From Candidatus Saccharimonadia bacterium (GTDB lineage Bacteria; Patescibacteriota; Saccharimonadia; UBA4664): a stretch of 33,060 nucleotides of DNA. Positions 1-6,903 of this stretch are shown piece after piece. Every line of letters starts with the position of its first letter. Position 1 is the stretch's first letter. The position numbers and the translations under genes were made by a program. A model generated the notes under the pieces. It ran no database searches and was not told the origin of the DNA. It saw only the letters and a program-made list of their open reading frames with translations. Location: the NCBI GenBank assembly GCA_035544015.1, contig DATKIP010000010.1, positions 70,449 to 103,508 on the forward strand. The letters run 5' to 3'.

Positions 1-203
1 AACGCAGCCCGGACATCACCAACCACCGACTCCAGCTCAGCCCTCTCGGCAACGGTAGTATCGCTAAAAGGGTCCAAATTACCCGACCTGTTGAGAGCGA
101 TATAACAGCGCCCAAGATAAGCTTGGTTGTAGTGAAGATAAACCGACCAAAAGCGATACCGCTTAAGCGGATATTGTTCGTAATCGATGGCAGCACCAGA
201 CAT
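1..203 (-). CDS. HIT-like (histidine-triad-type) protein, N-terminal part
   Basis: The frame starts at an ATG at 203-201 and stays open to the window edge, giving 67 residues. It contains the segment FWSVYLHYNQAYLGR followed by an Asn-Arg turn and an acidic DPFSDTT helix start. That layout is typical of short HIT-superfamily proteins whose C-terminal half carries the HxHxH-like nucleotide-binding motif; that half lies outside the window, so catalysis cannot be judged. The gene is third in a minus-strand operon after a winged-helix regulator and a 48-aa protein, with only 9 nt separating it from the latter. Family assignment rests on recognising the N-terminal motif. Confidence 0.6.
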   Translation of the reverse strand, partial: MSGAAIDYEQYPLKRYRFWSVYLHYNQAYLGRCYIALNRSGNLDPFSDTTVAERAELESVVGDVRAA

Positions 204-212
204 CAGCAGATT

Positions 213-359
213 CTAATACTTACGTGCCAGGAAGAAAAAGTTCGGATCGCTACGGCGCACAAACCCAATCGGCGGCTCCGGCACCCGGCACATGGCCCGC
301 GGTCGCACCACTGGCCGCCGCGGATTGCGTACCAAAATCACCTCCAGCAACCGCCTCAT
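213..359 (-). CDS. Small hypothetical protein (48 aa) in regulator operon
   Basis: A 48-codon frame whose ATG overlaps the stop of the upstream regulator gene (ATGA at 359-356) and whose TAG ends 9 nt before the HIT-like gene. The protein is basic and proline/arginine-rich, ending in a Phe-rich FFFLARKY tail. The ATGA overlap and the tight fit between two genes argue for translational coupling and a real gene. I do not recognise a family. An alternative is that it is the frameshifted C-terminal extension of the regulator, since the two frames join exactly at the overlap. Confidence 0.5.
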   Translation of the reverse strand: MRRLLEVILVRNPRRPVVRPRAMCRVPEPPIGFVRRSDPNFFFLARKY

Positions 360-640
360 ACGCTTTTGCTCCCCCGCCGCGCCTGGCTCTTGAGCACCAA
401 ACCTTGCAACTCGCGATACAGCGCAAACTTCGGATTAGCCGTATAAACTTTCGAATTGCCCTCGTTCTCAACATGCACAAACCCAACCTCTGCCAGACGC
501 TTCAGCTCTCGCTGCACATTGCCAGGATCCTCTTTGATCATCTTGGCCAGTCCCCGCACGTGCATCCGGAAGTCGGGATATTTGGTATAGATTACAATAA
601 TTTTTCGCCGGGTTTTCGACGTAATAAACAGCTCTAACAT
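356..640 (-). CDS. Winged-helix (ArsR/MarR-like) transcriptional regulator
   Basis: A 94-aa single-domain DNA-binding protein. Residues 8-70 fit a winged helix-turn-helix: helices around KTRRKIIVIYTKYPDF, a positioning helix MHVRGLAKMI, a recognition helix with NVQRELKRLAEVG, and a wing VHVENEGNSKVYTAN. No sensory domain or metal-binding cysteines are visible, so it may respond through a partner or act as a simple repressor of its own operon. The C-terminus is basic and short; the next gene begins within its stop codon. A promoter with a 17-bp spacer lies 34 nt upstream. Confidence 0.75.
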   Translation of the reverse strand: MLELFITSKTRRKIIVIYTKYPDFRMHVRGLAKMIKEDPGNVQRELKRLAEVGFVHVENEGNSKVYTANPKFALYRELQGLVLKSQARRGSKSV

Positions 641-673
641 GTGTATTTTTGTTTATTTAGTGTTGTTAATTTG

Positions 674-702
674 ACCATACGCGCTGGGCCACCGGAATGC
701 AA
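674..702 (-). promoter_or_regulatory. Promoter of the winged-helix regulator operon
   Basis: On the minus strand TTGCAT (702-697) and TATGGT (679-674) are separated by exactly 17 bp and sit upstream of the regulator ATG at 640. The roughly 25-nt leader is AT-rich and has no clear Shine-Dalgarno sequence. Confidence 0.5.
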
Positions 703-723
703 GTCTTTTTTACAACACAAATC

Positions 724-752
724 TTGACAATTTGTAGTACTTATGCTAATAT
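724..752 (+). promoter_or_regulatory. Consensus promoter now followed by IS30 element
   Basis: TTGACA (724-729), a 17-bp spacer and TAATAT (747-752) form a near-consensus sigma70 promoter pointing into the IS element, which is transcribed the other way. The nearest plus-strand gene is the orphan at 1891, just beyond the IS. The promoter probably belonged to that gene before insertion. Confidence 0.7.
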
Positions 753-769
753 AGTACGGTTCACCTGGA

Positions 770-1840
770 CCTAAATTCACCCCCGAAGTGCACCACCTAC
801 CCTCGTAATACTCCTTTCTCTTTCGCCAGCTGCAGAGCCGACTTATACCCCAGGATCTTCCTGGGTTTGTTGTTAATTATCCAGATAATATCTTGTAAGC
901 GGGCGGGTGTCACGGCAGCGAGGTCCATGCCCTTGGGCAGGTACCGTCGAATCATTTTGTTAGCGTTCTCAACGCCACCCTTCTGCCAGCTTGAGTACGG
1001 GTCGCAGAAGTAGGCCGGGATGGTCAGCTGGTCATGCCAGCGATTCTCAATGCCATTGTCGAGGCTCAAGCTGAGCATCTTGGTCACGCCGGTTTGGATG
1101 CTGCAAACGGCGTCATTGAAGCTCTCTGGCTTGAGGTTAGGAATCTTTTGGGCGGCCACATACCGCGTCTTGCGCTCCACGGCCACGACCAGGGCGGCAG
1201 TGCTTCCGGTGCGCTTGCCGCTCACCACCGTGTCGCCTTCCCAATGGCCATACCGGGTGCGGTTGGTAGCTCCGAGTGGTCGCTCAGTAATGCTCACCCT
1301 GTTTGGAATCATGTGTTTTTCGGTCTTCGGACGCTGCTTTTTAGGTCGCGGTCGTTTGGTGTACAAATACTCGCAATATGGTTGGCCCCACTCGGAATAG
1401 AGCCATTCGTAAATAGAGGTCTTACTGGCGTAGAAGGGCAGCCGGTCTTGCTTCATGGCGCCGGAGATCTCGTCCGGGTTCCAGTGGGCTTTGAGCTTGG
1501 CAATGACGTACTCACGTAATTGGTCATGCTCTTGGATCTTCTTGCCCTGGTACTTGGCGTACTTGCGGCGAACGTAAGCTTTGTGGTCGGCTGCCTCCGG
1601 CTCGTACTGGGAGCGCTTGTCGAGTGGGGTACGGCCGTCATCCCCGAACCGGTTCCGGGTCACCTCCCGGCTGACGGTACTGTGCGACAGGCCTAGTGTC
1701 CGGCCGATTTTGCGTACCCCGTACCCGTCATCCAGTAATGCTTTAATCCGGTCTCGCATTGATTGATCTAGCTGCTTATATGTCCTGCCCATACCTCGTT
1801 GTTACAGGACTGGGTGGTGCACTTCAAAACGGAATGGAGG
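770..1840 (-). mobile_element. IS30-family insertion sequence
   Basis: A single transposase gene fills the element. Imperfect terminal inverted repeats lie at about 770-797 and 1813-1840. Their inner 13 bp (GAAGTGCACCACC) match perfectly, and the outer half matches at scattered positions, mostly with C/T differences between the ends. The left repeat abuts the transposase stop. I could not find a convincing 2-3 bp target duplication, so the outer boundaries are uncertain by several bases. Confidence 0.8.
797..1792 (-). CDS. IS30-family transposase
   Basis: A 331-aa DDE transposase of normal length for IS30 elements. The N-terminal helix-turn-helix is seen in RIKALLDDGYGVRKIGRTLG and the following SHSTVSREVTRNR. 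The catalytic triad lies in the integrase core: first Asp in GHWEGDTV, second Asp in LSLDNGIE, and Glu in KGGVENANKMIRRY. The conserved YLPKGMDL segment follows the Glu, as usual for this family. No frameshift or stop interrupts the gene, so the element is probably functional. It is transcribed against the plus-strand promoter to its left and the orphan gene to its right. Confidence 0.95.
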   Translation of the reverse strand: MGRTYKQLDQSMRDRIKALLDDGYGVRKIGRTLGLSHSTVSREVTRNRFGDDGRTPLDKRSQYEPEAADHKAYVRRKYAKYQGKKIQEHDQLREYVIAKLKAHWNPDEISGAMKQDRLPFYASKTSIYEWLYSEWGQPYCEYLYTKRPRPKKQRPKTEKHMIPNRVSITERPLGATNRTRYGHWEGDTVVSGKRTGSTAALVVAVERKTRYVAAQKIPNLKPESFNDAVCSIQTGVTKMLSLSLDNGIENRWHDQLTIPAYFCDPYSSWQKGGVENANKMIRRYLPKGMDLAAVTPARLQDIIWIINNKPRKILGYKSALQLAKEKGVLRG

Positions 1841-1890
1841 AACCCTGTAGTTCTGTTGTCAGTACCGAGACCCCTTACCGGAGGCTTACG

Positions 1891-2109
1891 ATGCTCAGGC
1901 AGCTGCTCACCTGGCTCGAGGACCGCATCCTCATGCGGATCCTCTCCCGCCGCGACGCCGGCAACGGCATCGCCCTCGTCGACCCTCGCTGCGGCTGCCT
2001 CCGCAGCCCGGACGTCCCCCTCTCCAAGCCCTGCCCCGACACCGACCACGCCCGCTCCACCCGTCGCGCCTTCTCGGCGCTCAACGACCTGGAGCGTCAG
2101 GGCCACTAG
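1891..2109 (+). CDS. Orphan cassette gene 1, 72-aa hypothetical protein
   Basis: The start is set by a GGAGG sequence at 1880-1884, 6 nt before ATG 1891; a longer in-frame reading would start inside the IS element and is rejected. The protein begins with an amphipathic helix (MLRQLLTWLEDRILMRIL), then a Cys-containing central segment DPRCGCLRSP and a polar tail. No signal peptide or known domain is visible. A hairpin follows 15 nt after the stop. Its likely promoter at 724-752 is now about 1 kb away because the IS30 element lies between them, so it may be silenced or driven from the IS end. Confidence 0.6.
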   Translation: MLRQLLTWLEDRILMRILSRRDAGNGIALVDPRCGCLRSPDVPLSKPCPDTDHARSTRRAFSALNDLERQGH

Positions 2110-2124
2110 TACGGACCACTGACA

Positions 2125-2165
2125 ACAACGGCCTGCCGGCGCATTACGCACCGACGGGCCGTTGT
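2125..2165 (+). terminator. Hairpin after orphan gene 1
   Basis: A perfect 9-bp stem ACAACGGCC (2125-2133) / GGCCGTTGT (2157-2165) with a 23-nt loop. No U-tract follows, only CCTGTTCTG. It separates the orphan gene from exoA. Confidence 0.6.
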
Positions 2166-2192
2166 CCTGTTCTGCCCATTGCATTCATGCGC

Positions 2193-2198
2193 TAAACT
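2193..2198 (+). promoter_or_regulatory. -10 box of leaderless exoA
   Basis: TAAACT ends 6 nt before the exoA ATG, so transcription should start at or next to the start codon. Confidence 0.45.
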
Positions 2199-2204
2199 AG
2201 CTTC

Positions 2205-3020
2205 ATGAAGATTTATTCCTGGAACGTCAACGGCATCCGCGCGGTCGTGCGCAAAGACGCCTTTGCCCCCTTTATCGCCGCCGAACAACCCGACATCCTG
2301 GCCCTCCAAGAAACCAAAGCCGGCACAGATCACGCCGACATCGACCTACCTGCCTACCACCAATACTGGAACTCCGCCGAACGCCCCGGCTACTCCGGCA
2401 CCGCCATCTTGAGCAAAACCGAACCTATCAAAACCAACAATGGCCTACCTGAAGCCATAAAAACCAAATACGCCATGACCGACGACAAATACGGCGACCC
2501 CAACACCGAGGGCCGCGTCCTCACGGCCAAATACCCTCATTTCTACCTCGTCACCGTCTACACCCCCAATGCCAAAGACGACCTCAGCCGTATCCCCCTG
2601 CGCCGCGACCATTGGGACCCGGCCTTCCTCGAATACTGCCAGGGCCTCGAAGCCGGCGCTTTCGGCAATGAACCCAAGCCCGTCATCTTCTGCGGCGACC
2701 TCAACGTCGCCCACACCCCCGACGACCTCGCCCGCCCCAAGCCCAACGAGGGCAAAAAAGGCTTCACCATCGAGGAGCGCGCCGGCTTCCAAGCCTTCCT
2801 CGACGCCGGTTTCGTCGACACCCTGCGCCTGTTCAAACAAGGCAACGGCTACTACACCTGGTGGAGCAATTTCGGCAACGCCCGCGCCAACAACGTCGGC
2901 TGGCGCATCGATTACTTCCTCGTCTCCGCCAGCCTCCGCGACAAAGTCGTCGCCGCCGACATCCATCCCGCCGTCATGGGCTCCGACCACTGCCCCATTA
3001 GCCTCACACTCGACTTCTAA
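2205..3020 (+). CDS. exoA: Exodeoxyribonuclease III / AP endonuclease
   Basis: A 271-aa EEP-superfamily nuclease that cleaves at abasic sites and degrades 3' ends during base-excision repair. The family motifs are in order: SWNVNGIRA (metal-binding Asn), LALQETKA (catalytic Glu near residue 36), GDLNVAHTPDDLARP (catalytic Asp/Asn), a TWWSNFGNARANNVGWRIDYFL block and the terminal GSDHCPI with the catalytic His. The length is normal for ExoA/Xth. The start codon follows a TAAACT box by 6 nt with no Shine-Dalgarno sequence. It is a single-gene unit between two orphan cassettes. Confidence 0.95.
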   Translation: MKIYSWNVNGIRAVVRKDAFAPFIAAEQPDILALQETKAGTDHADIDLPAYHQYWNSAERPGYSGTAILSKTEPIKTNNGLPEAIKTKYAMTDDKYGDPNTEGRVLTAKYPHFYLVTVYTPNAKDDLSRIPLRRDHWDPAFLEYCQGLEAGAFGNEPKPVIFCGDLNVAHTPDDLARPKPNEGKKGFTIEERAGFQAFLDAGFVDTLRLFKQGNGYYTWWSNFGNARANNVGWRIDYFLVSASLRDKVVAADIHPAVMGSDHCPISLTLDF

Positions 3021-3022
3021 AC

Positions 3023-3051
3023 TTGACAAAGTTGTAAAAAAGATTTACAAT
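3023..3051 (+). promoter_or_regulatory. Promoter of orphan cassette 2
   Basis: TTGACA (3023-3028) and TACAAT (3046-3051) with a 17-bp A/T-rich spacer. It begins 2 nt after the exoA stop and gives a leader of about 38 nt before the ATG at 3096. Confidence 0.8.
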
Positions 3052-3095
3052 ACTACAGCTCAGTCCGCATTCGAGATCTAGGCCCAGGAGGCCCC

Positions 3096-3425
3096 ATGTC
3101 TCTTCAGAACCACCTTCAGCGCCGGTTCACCACCACGCCACCCCAGCAAGCCGACGATGTCTTGTCCATGGCATTCACCGTGCTGCTGCACTCGGAGCTG
3201 CACGAGCGGGCCACGGCCGCGGCCGCCGCGTATGCCATCACTCGCTACGCCGAGGAGAACCCCACCGAGGACATCGAACTGAACTTCCTGCCCGTCCAGA
3301 CACACCGCCAACTGCAGGTGATCACCTGGATCGTCGGCGTCTTCACCCGCCGACCCGGCGGGGTCACCTGGATCACCTTCGCCCCGCGCGAGATCGACGC
3401 TCTGACGCCGGCACCCCAGCTCTGA
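3096..3425 (+). CDS. Orphan cassette gene 2, 109-aa hypothetical protein
   Basis: The ATG at 3096 follows a perfect AGGAGG at 3086-3091. The protein has a helical first half rich in Ala, His and Leu (about residues 20-50), then a mixed region in which ITWIVGVFTRRPGGVTWITF resembles a beta-hairpin with an RRPGG turn. No signal peptide or recognised family is visible. Codon use favours CTG and GAG more than the neighbouring exoA. It has its own promoter upstream and hairpins downstream, so it forms a complete single-gene unit between exoA and the next cassette. Confidence 0.7.
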   Translation: MSLQNHLQRRFTTTPPQQADDVLSMAFTVLLHSELHERATAAAAAYAITRYAEENPTEDIELNFLPVQTHRQLQVITWIVGVFTRRPGGVTWITFAPREIDALTPAPQL

Positions 3426-3434
3426 GCAATCGGT

Positions 3435-3507
3435 CCGAAGCCCCATCGCGCTTCGGTCCAAGCCCCGGCCCGTCTTCGCCAGATTCACTGCGAAGCCGGG
3501 CCGGCTT
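3435..3507 (+). terminator. Double hairpin after orphan gene 2
   Basis: A 6-bp hairpin CCGAAG/CTTCGG (3435-3440/3451-3456) is followed by a longer imperfect GC-rich stem pairing 3460-3479 with 3490-3507. Neither has a U-tract. Confidence 0.5.
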
Positions 3508-3525
3508 CGCGCTTAGCGGCCCAAA

Positions 3526-3554
3526 TTGACCACCCCGCTCCACCACGCTATCCT
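3526..3554 (+). promoter_or_regulatory. Promoter of orphan cassette 3
   Basis: TTGACC (3526-3531), a 17-bp spacer and TATCCT (3549-3554). A TTG at 3554 that would extend the following frame overlaps this -10 box and cannot be the start. Confidence 0.6.
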
Positions 3555-3601
3555 TGCCTAATCCAGCAACCGCTGGTGTCCCCGCCACAGATTGGCACCG
3601 T

Positions 3602-3874
3602 ATGCCCCGCAGAGCCGATAGCCTCATGTTCGGACAGCGCCCGCTCAAAGTCGGGCATATCGTCCTCTCGCACACGACGGGGAATCTCCTCTACGTCCAC
3701 GCGATTGGACCCGACACCGTCGACATCTACGACCTGGTCACCGAGGAGCTCCTGTCGGTTCCTCACACCGGCTTCCGTCAGCCGTACTACTCCGTCGCCG
3801 GTGGACTCTTCCGCGACGGGGAACACGAATTCCGTCGGCGAGTCCGGGCCGCCCTCAGGGAAGGTCCGCCGTGA
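3602..3874 (+). CDS. Orphan cassette gene 3, 90-aa hypothetical protein
   Basis: The frame is open from the promoter, with ATG codons at 3602 and 3626. Neither has a clear Shine-Dalgarno sequence; I chose the first. From the second Met the sequence reads as a compact beta-rich domain: KVGHIVLSH, NLLYVHAIGPDTVDIYDLV, then FRQPYYSVAGGLF and a basic C-terminal helix FRRRVRAALREG. The GHIV...DIYDL pattern resembles small SH3-like or KOW-like folds, but this is only an impression and no family can be named. A promoter and a strong hairpin flank it tightly. Confidence 0.6.
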   Translation: MPRRADSLMFGQRPLKVGHIVLSHTTGNLLYVHAIGPDTVDIYDLVTEELLSVPHTGFRQPYYSVAGGLFRDGEHEFRRRVRAALREGPP

Positions 3875-3879
3875 CCCAC

Positions 3880-3916
3880 GCCCCCGCTTCGCCGAAGCCA
3901 TCCGCGAAGCGGGGGC
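3880..3916 (+). terminator. Strong hairpin after orphan gene 3
   Basis: A perfect 13-bp GC-rich stem GCCCCCGCTTCGC (3880-3892) / GCGAAGCGGGGGC (3904-3916) with an 11-nt loop and no U-tract. It lies between two convergent genes (3602 plus, 3933 minus) and could serve both. Confidence 0.7.
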
Positions 3917-3932
3917 AACTCCGTATCGGCCG

Positions 3933-4901
3933 CTACCGTGCCACCCGGCGCACCCAGCGATACAGCCGGTACTTGGCCGCCGCCACCGGCAGCTCCCACG
4001 TTCCCACATAATCCACCGGCTCACCCCCAAATGATTGCTTAAATTCCGTAAAACCCGCCCACGGATGCGTCTTGGGCGCTCCCGGCGGCGCCACCCCCCA
4101 CAGATCAAACCGGCGCAGCCCCCGCTCCCGCGCATCCATCGCCAATGTCCAAACCAACGGCGCCGTGGCCCGCAGCTTGCGCGCCGCCTCGCTGAGCCCC
4201 GTGTGAGCGTAATACCGCACCCCATAGCCATCAAACACAATCGAAGCCGCCACCGCCCGGCCCTCGGCCTCGGCCACAAACAACCGAGCACACCCCAGCG
4301 GCGCCAAGGTCGCCATCATCGTGCGGTAATAATCATCCCCAAACCCCTCAAACCCCCGCAAACGCTTGGTTTCGTGCAAAAACGCCAAAAATTGCTCTAG
4401 GTCTTCCGGGGCTTCACCAAGCCGAAAACTCAACCCCCGCCGCTCCGCCCCATTGATCACATTCCGGTGGCTCGGAATTAACCCCGCCCGCAACTCTTCC
4501 TCGCTCAGCGTCAGATCCAGCGCCCAACTATGCTGCGGCTGCACGCTCGCTGTAAGCTTCAGCACCACCGGCAGATCACGAGCCTCAATCCCGCCCACCG
4601 GTTCCACCCGAGCAAAATCCGCTCCCAAAGCCTTCGCCGCCGCCTTCAGCGAGGCTAGCGCTAGCGCCAACGCCGTGCCGTCCCGCACCGTCGGTCCATA
4701 AGGCGCATACACATACCGAACGCCCCGCCCCGAACGCACCGCGCCCACCCAACTCCAGCCGTCGCCTTCATCCCACACCACCGTCTCACCCTGCGCCGCC
4801 AAAAACTGCGCCCAGGCACCACTTTGCAAAAAATGCGCACCCAACAGCTCTTGCCGCTGGTCAAAGTCCACCGAGGGAATCCCCTCTCGAAAACTACTCA
4901 T
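3933..4901 (-). CDS. FemAB-like peptidoglycan bridge aminoacyltransferase
   Basis: A 322-aa GNAT-fold protein of the FemABX/BacA2-BacG type, which adds amino acids from aminoacyl-tRNA to the peptide stem of lipid II at the cytoplasmic face of the membrane. Supporting segments are GAWAQFLAAQGE near the N-terminus, RYVYAPYGPTVRDG, SHRNVINGAERRGLSF, a FLAFLHETKRLRGFEGFGDDYY segment, ASIVFDGYGVRYYAHTG, and the C-terminal FDLWGVAPPGAP followed by GFTEFKQSFGGEPVDYVGTW, a strong family signature. It starts 21 nt after the upstream membrane-protein gene but has its own TGCTAAAAT box 7 nt before the ATG. Confidence 0.85.
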   Translation of the reverse strand: MSSFREGIPSVDFDQRQELLGAHFLQSGAWAQFLAAQGETVVWDEGDGWSWVGAVRSGRGVRYVYAPYGPTVRDGTALALALASLKAAAKALGADFARVEPVGGIEARDLPVVLKLTASVQPQHSWALDLTLSEEELRAGLIPSHRNVINGAERRGLSFRLGEAPEDLEQFLAFLHETKRLRGFEGFGDDYYRTMMATLAPLGCARLFVAEAEGRAVAASIVFDGYGVRYYAHTGLSEAARKLRATAPLVWTLAMDARERGLRRFDLWGVAPPGAPKTHPWAGFTEFKQSFGGEPVDYVGTWELPVAAAKYRLYRWVRRVAR

Positions 4902-4908
4902 AGACAGT

Positions 4909-4914
4909 ATTTTA
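4909..4914 (-). promoter_or_regulatory. Extended -10 box of leaderless femAB-like gene
   Basis: On the minus strand TGCTAAAAT ends 7 nt before the ATG, a TGn-extended -10 placing the transcription start at the start codon. Confidence 0.6.
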
Positions 4915-4922
4915 GCAGTTCT

Positions 4923-6830
4923 CTAGCGATACCGGAGATGAATATCGCCCGCACCCACCACGAGCATCATGCTTGGCGCCACCCGATAAATGGTCAACGC
5001 CCGGCCCTGGCCGTCGGTTGCGGTCCATCCCCGCGCAAAACCCGATTTCACGAGCACCGGTACCGACTCAGGCGACGCCACTCCCAGATCAATCGCATCG
5101 TCCGACCATCGCTCCACCTTCACGGTCACCGCTGCATTCGCACCCGCCGCCGGCACCAGCCCATGGCTCGCGTCGTACGGCAGATCGCGCACCGCACCAG
5201 CCTCCTTCCACCACTCCAGCACCGCCGCCTGCCATCCCGACGCCACCGGCCGCATCGGCAGCTTCGGCACCTCTGCCAGCGCCGTCACCGGCCGGCGATC
5301 CAGGTGATAGTAACGCTCCACCCCGGCTCGGCGCCAGGTCCCAATCTGCCCCACCGGATTATCATCGAGCGACACCACCGTATCGATCGCAAACAGATCC
5401 AGCATGGCCGGCACCCGCTGCGGCGCAATCGTCACGTCTTCCGGCTCAGCGATCGTCGGCTCCCCCGCATACGCTTCGGGCCGTAAACTCCGCGACAATG
5501 ATTTCACAAACGCCGAATTGGGCGCCGATTCAATAAACAGCCCATATGCCCAACTCGCCCCCGCATTTGTATCGAGCAACTTGGTCTGCAAGGTATACGG
5601 CGCCGGCAAGCTCTCGCTCCGCCGAAAACTCTCCAAAAACCGCCCCTGCACCGCCGTATCCGGCGCCAGCGTCACCTCGGCATACGCAAACCGGGCCGGC
5701 CCCTTCACGGCCACCACCCCCAGCAGCACTACCGCTGCCCCCAGGCTCGCCCCCATCGCCCAGCGCGCCAGCCGCTTCGACCAGCACGCCTGAGCCGTTT
5801 GCACGAGCGCCACCACCAACAACCCAAATCCAAAACTCTGCAGCCGGTACGCGTTCAACCAGCTCAGCGCAAAACTCGTTCCATACCGCCGCGCTAGCCA
5901 GCCATCAAGCAAACCCACCAGCCCAAAGAGCGCCGCCGTCAACACCGGGGCCAGCCCCGCCCATCGGCGTCGGCGTCCCCCATACACCACCATCCCGGCC
6001 GCCACCAACACCACAACCGCATTCAGCGTCACCAGCGAGGCAATGCTCCCATGCGCCGCAATCCCCTCCGACGCCGAGCGCACAAACGGCACCCAAAACG
6101 GCGCGCTGAGCAACGATCCTATCACGCCGGCCCACACCAATCCCACCATAGCCGACCATTTGCGCTGCAGGGCCAAAATACCGGCCACTACCAAACCATA
6201 AACTGCCCCCACTTCCGCTGCAATCAAGTGCGTCCACACCAGCAGCGCAAACAGCCCGCCCAGCACCACGCTCGTTTTCATCGAAGTCGTTTTTGCCGCT
6301 CGCTCTACCCACCCCAAAAACCCAAAGAGCAACGGCAGCGCCACAAAATTCGGAATCAGCCCCAAGTGAAACAATCCCGAAATATTACTCCCCATATAAT
6401 CCGGTGAAGCCAGCAAGACCACCGACACCAGCGTCACCCCCGTCCAGCGCCAAGCTCTAGCCACCCTGAGCTGGCCCAAATACCACCATATCGCCACCGG
6501 CAGGCTCAGGAGCGCCAGCGTCACCACCAGCTTCACCGCCACGCTCACGCCCACCCCAAACGCCAACGCCGCCATCAGCCAGTGCACCCCCGGCGGATAC
6601 AGCAATCCCTGCGGCCAACCCAACAATTCCCGCGACTGCCACCCGTGCCAAGCCGGCCAAAACGACTGCGCGTGCCGGACCGCCTCTACCTGCCCCGCCG
6701 CATCGTAGGCGCCCAAAGTATCGAGTCGCCAGTACTGGACCGCCAAATACCCATACACCAAGGCCACCAACCCCGGCACCACGTAATCCATGGGCTTAGC
6801 ATTTCGAAAATAAGTACGAATCCGGTTCAT
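4923..6830 (-). CDS. Large polytopic membrane protein, GT-C/oligosaccharyltransferase-like
   Basis: A 635-aa protein with roughly ten to twelve transmembrane segments in the first two-thirds and a soluble C-terminal domain of about 220 residues. The first extracytoplasmic loop holds RLDTLGAYDAAGQVEA, and a PPGVHWLMAALAFG segment opens the following helices. This is the layout of GT-C-fold membrane glycosyltransferases and of related YfhO-like or PTPS-related membrane proteins, which use lipid-linked sugars. The exact activity cannot be read. I chose the ATG at 6830 because a TGCTACAAT box ends 10 nt upstream; the longer reading begins inside that promoter. The femAB-like gene follows on the same strand. 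Confidence 0.65.
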   Translation of the reverse strand: MNRIRTYFRNAKPMDYVVPGLVALVYGYLAVQYWRLDTLGAYDAAGQVEAVRHAQSFWPAWHGWQSRELLGWPQGLLYPPGVHWLMAALAFGVGVSVAVKLVVTLALLSLPVAIWWYLGQLRVARAWRWTGVTLVSVVLLASPDYMGSNISGLFHLGLIPNFVALPLLFGFLGWVERAAKTTSMKTSVVLGGLFALLVWTHLIAAEVGAVYGLVVAGILALQRKWSAMVGLVWAGVIGSLLSAPFWVPFVRSASEGIAAHGSIASLVTLNAVVVLVAAGMVVYGGRRRRWAGLAPVLTAALFGLVGLLDGWLARRYGTSFALSWLNAYRLQSFGFGLLVVALVQTAQACWSKRLARWAMGASLGAAVVLLGVVAVKGPARFAYAEVTLAPDTAVQGRFLESFRRSESLPAPYTLQTKLLDTNAGASWAYGLFIESAPNSAFVKSLSRSLRPEAYAGEPTIAEPEDVTIAPQRVPAMLDLFAIDTVVSLDDNPVGQIGTWRRAGVERYYHLDRRPVTALAEVPKLPMRPVASGWQAAVLEWWKEAGAVRDLPYDASHGLVPAAGANAAVTVKVERWSDDAIDLGVASPESVPVLVKSGFARGWTATDGQGRALTIYRVAPSMMLVVGAGDIHLRYR

Positions 6831-6840
6831 ATCGAGCATT

Positions 6841-6846
6841 ATTGTA
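6841..6846 (-). promoter_or_regulatory. Extended -10 box of GT-C-like gene
   Basis: Minus-strand TGCTACAAT ends 10 nt before the ATG at 6830, giving a leader of about 3 nt. It is divergent from, and close to, the tsaD -10 box at 6891. Confidence 0.5.
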
Positions 6847-6890
6847 GCATCGAAAAAGCTCCAAATATTCCGGTTTCCCGATAACCGCGT

Positions 6891-6896
6891 TACAAT
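6891..6896 (+). promoter_or_regulatory. -10 box of leaderless tsaD
   Basis: TACAAT ends exactly 7 nt before the tsaD ATG, with no space for a ribosome-binding site. Confidence 0.55.
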
Positions 6897-6903
6897 CACT
6901 CAC

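Noticed and set aside
770-1840. Target-site duplication of the IS30 element
   Set aside because: The bases beside the presumed ends do not match for any 2-4 bp duplication that I could support, so none is claimed.
3554-3601. TTG 3554 as the start of orphan gene 3
   Set aside because: It overlaps the -10 box of the promoter that must transcribe the gene.
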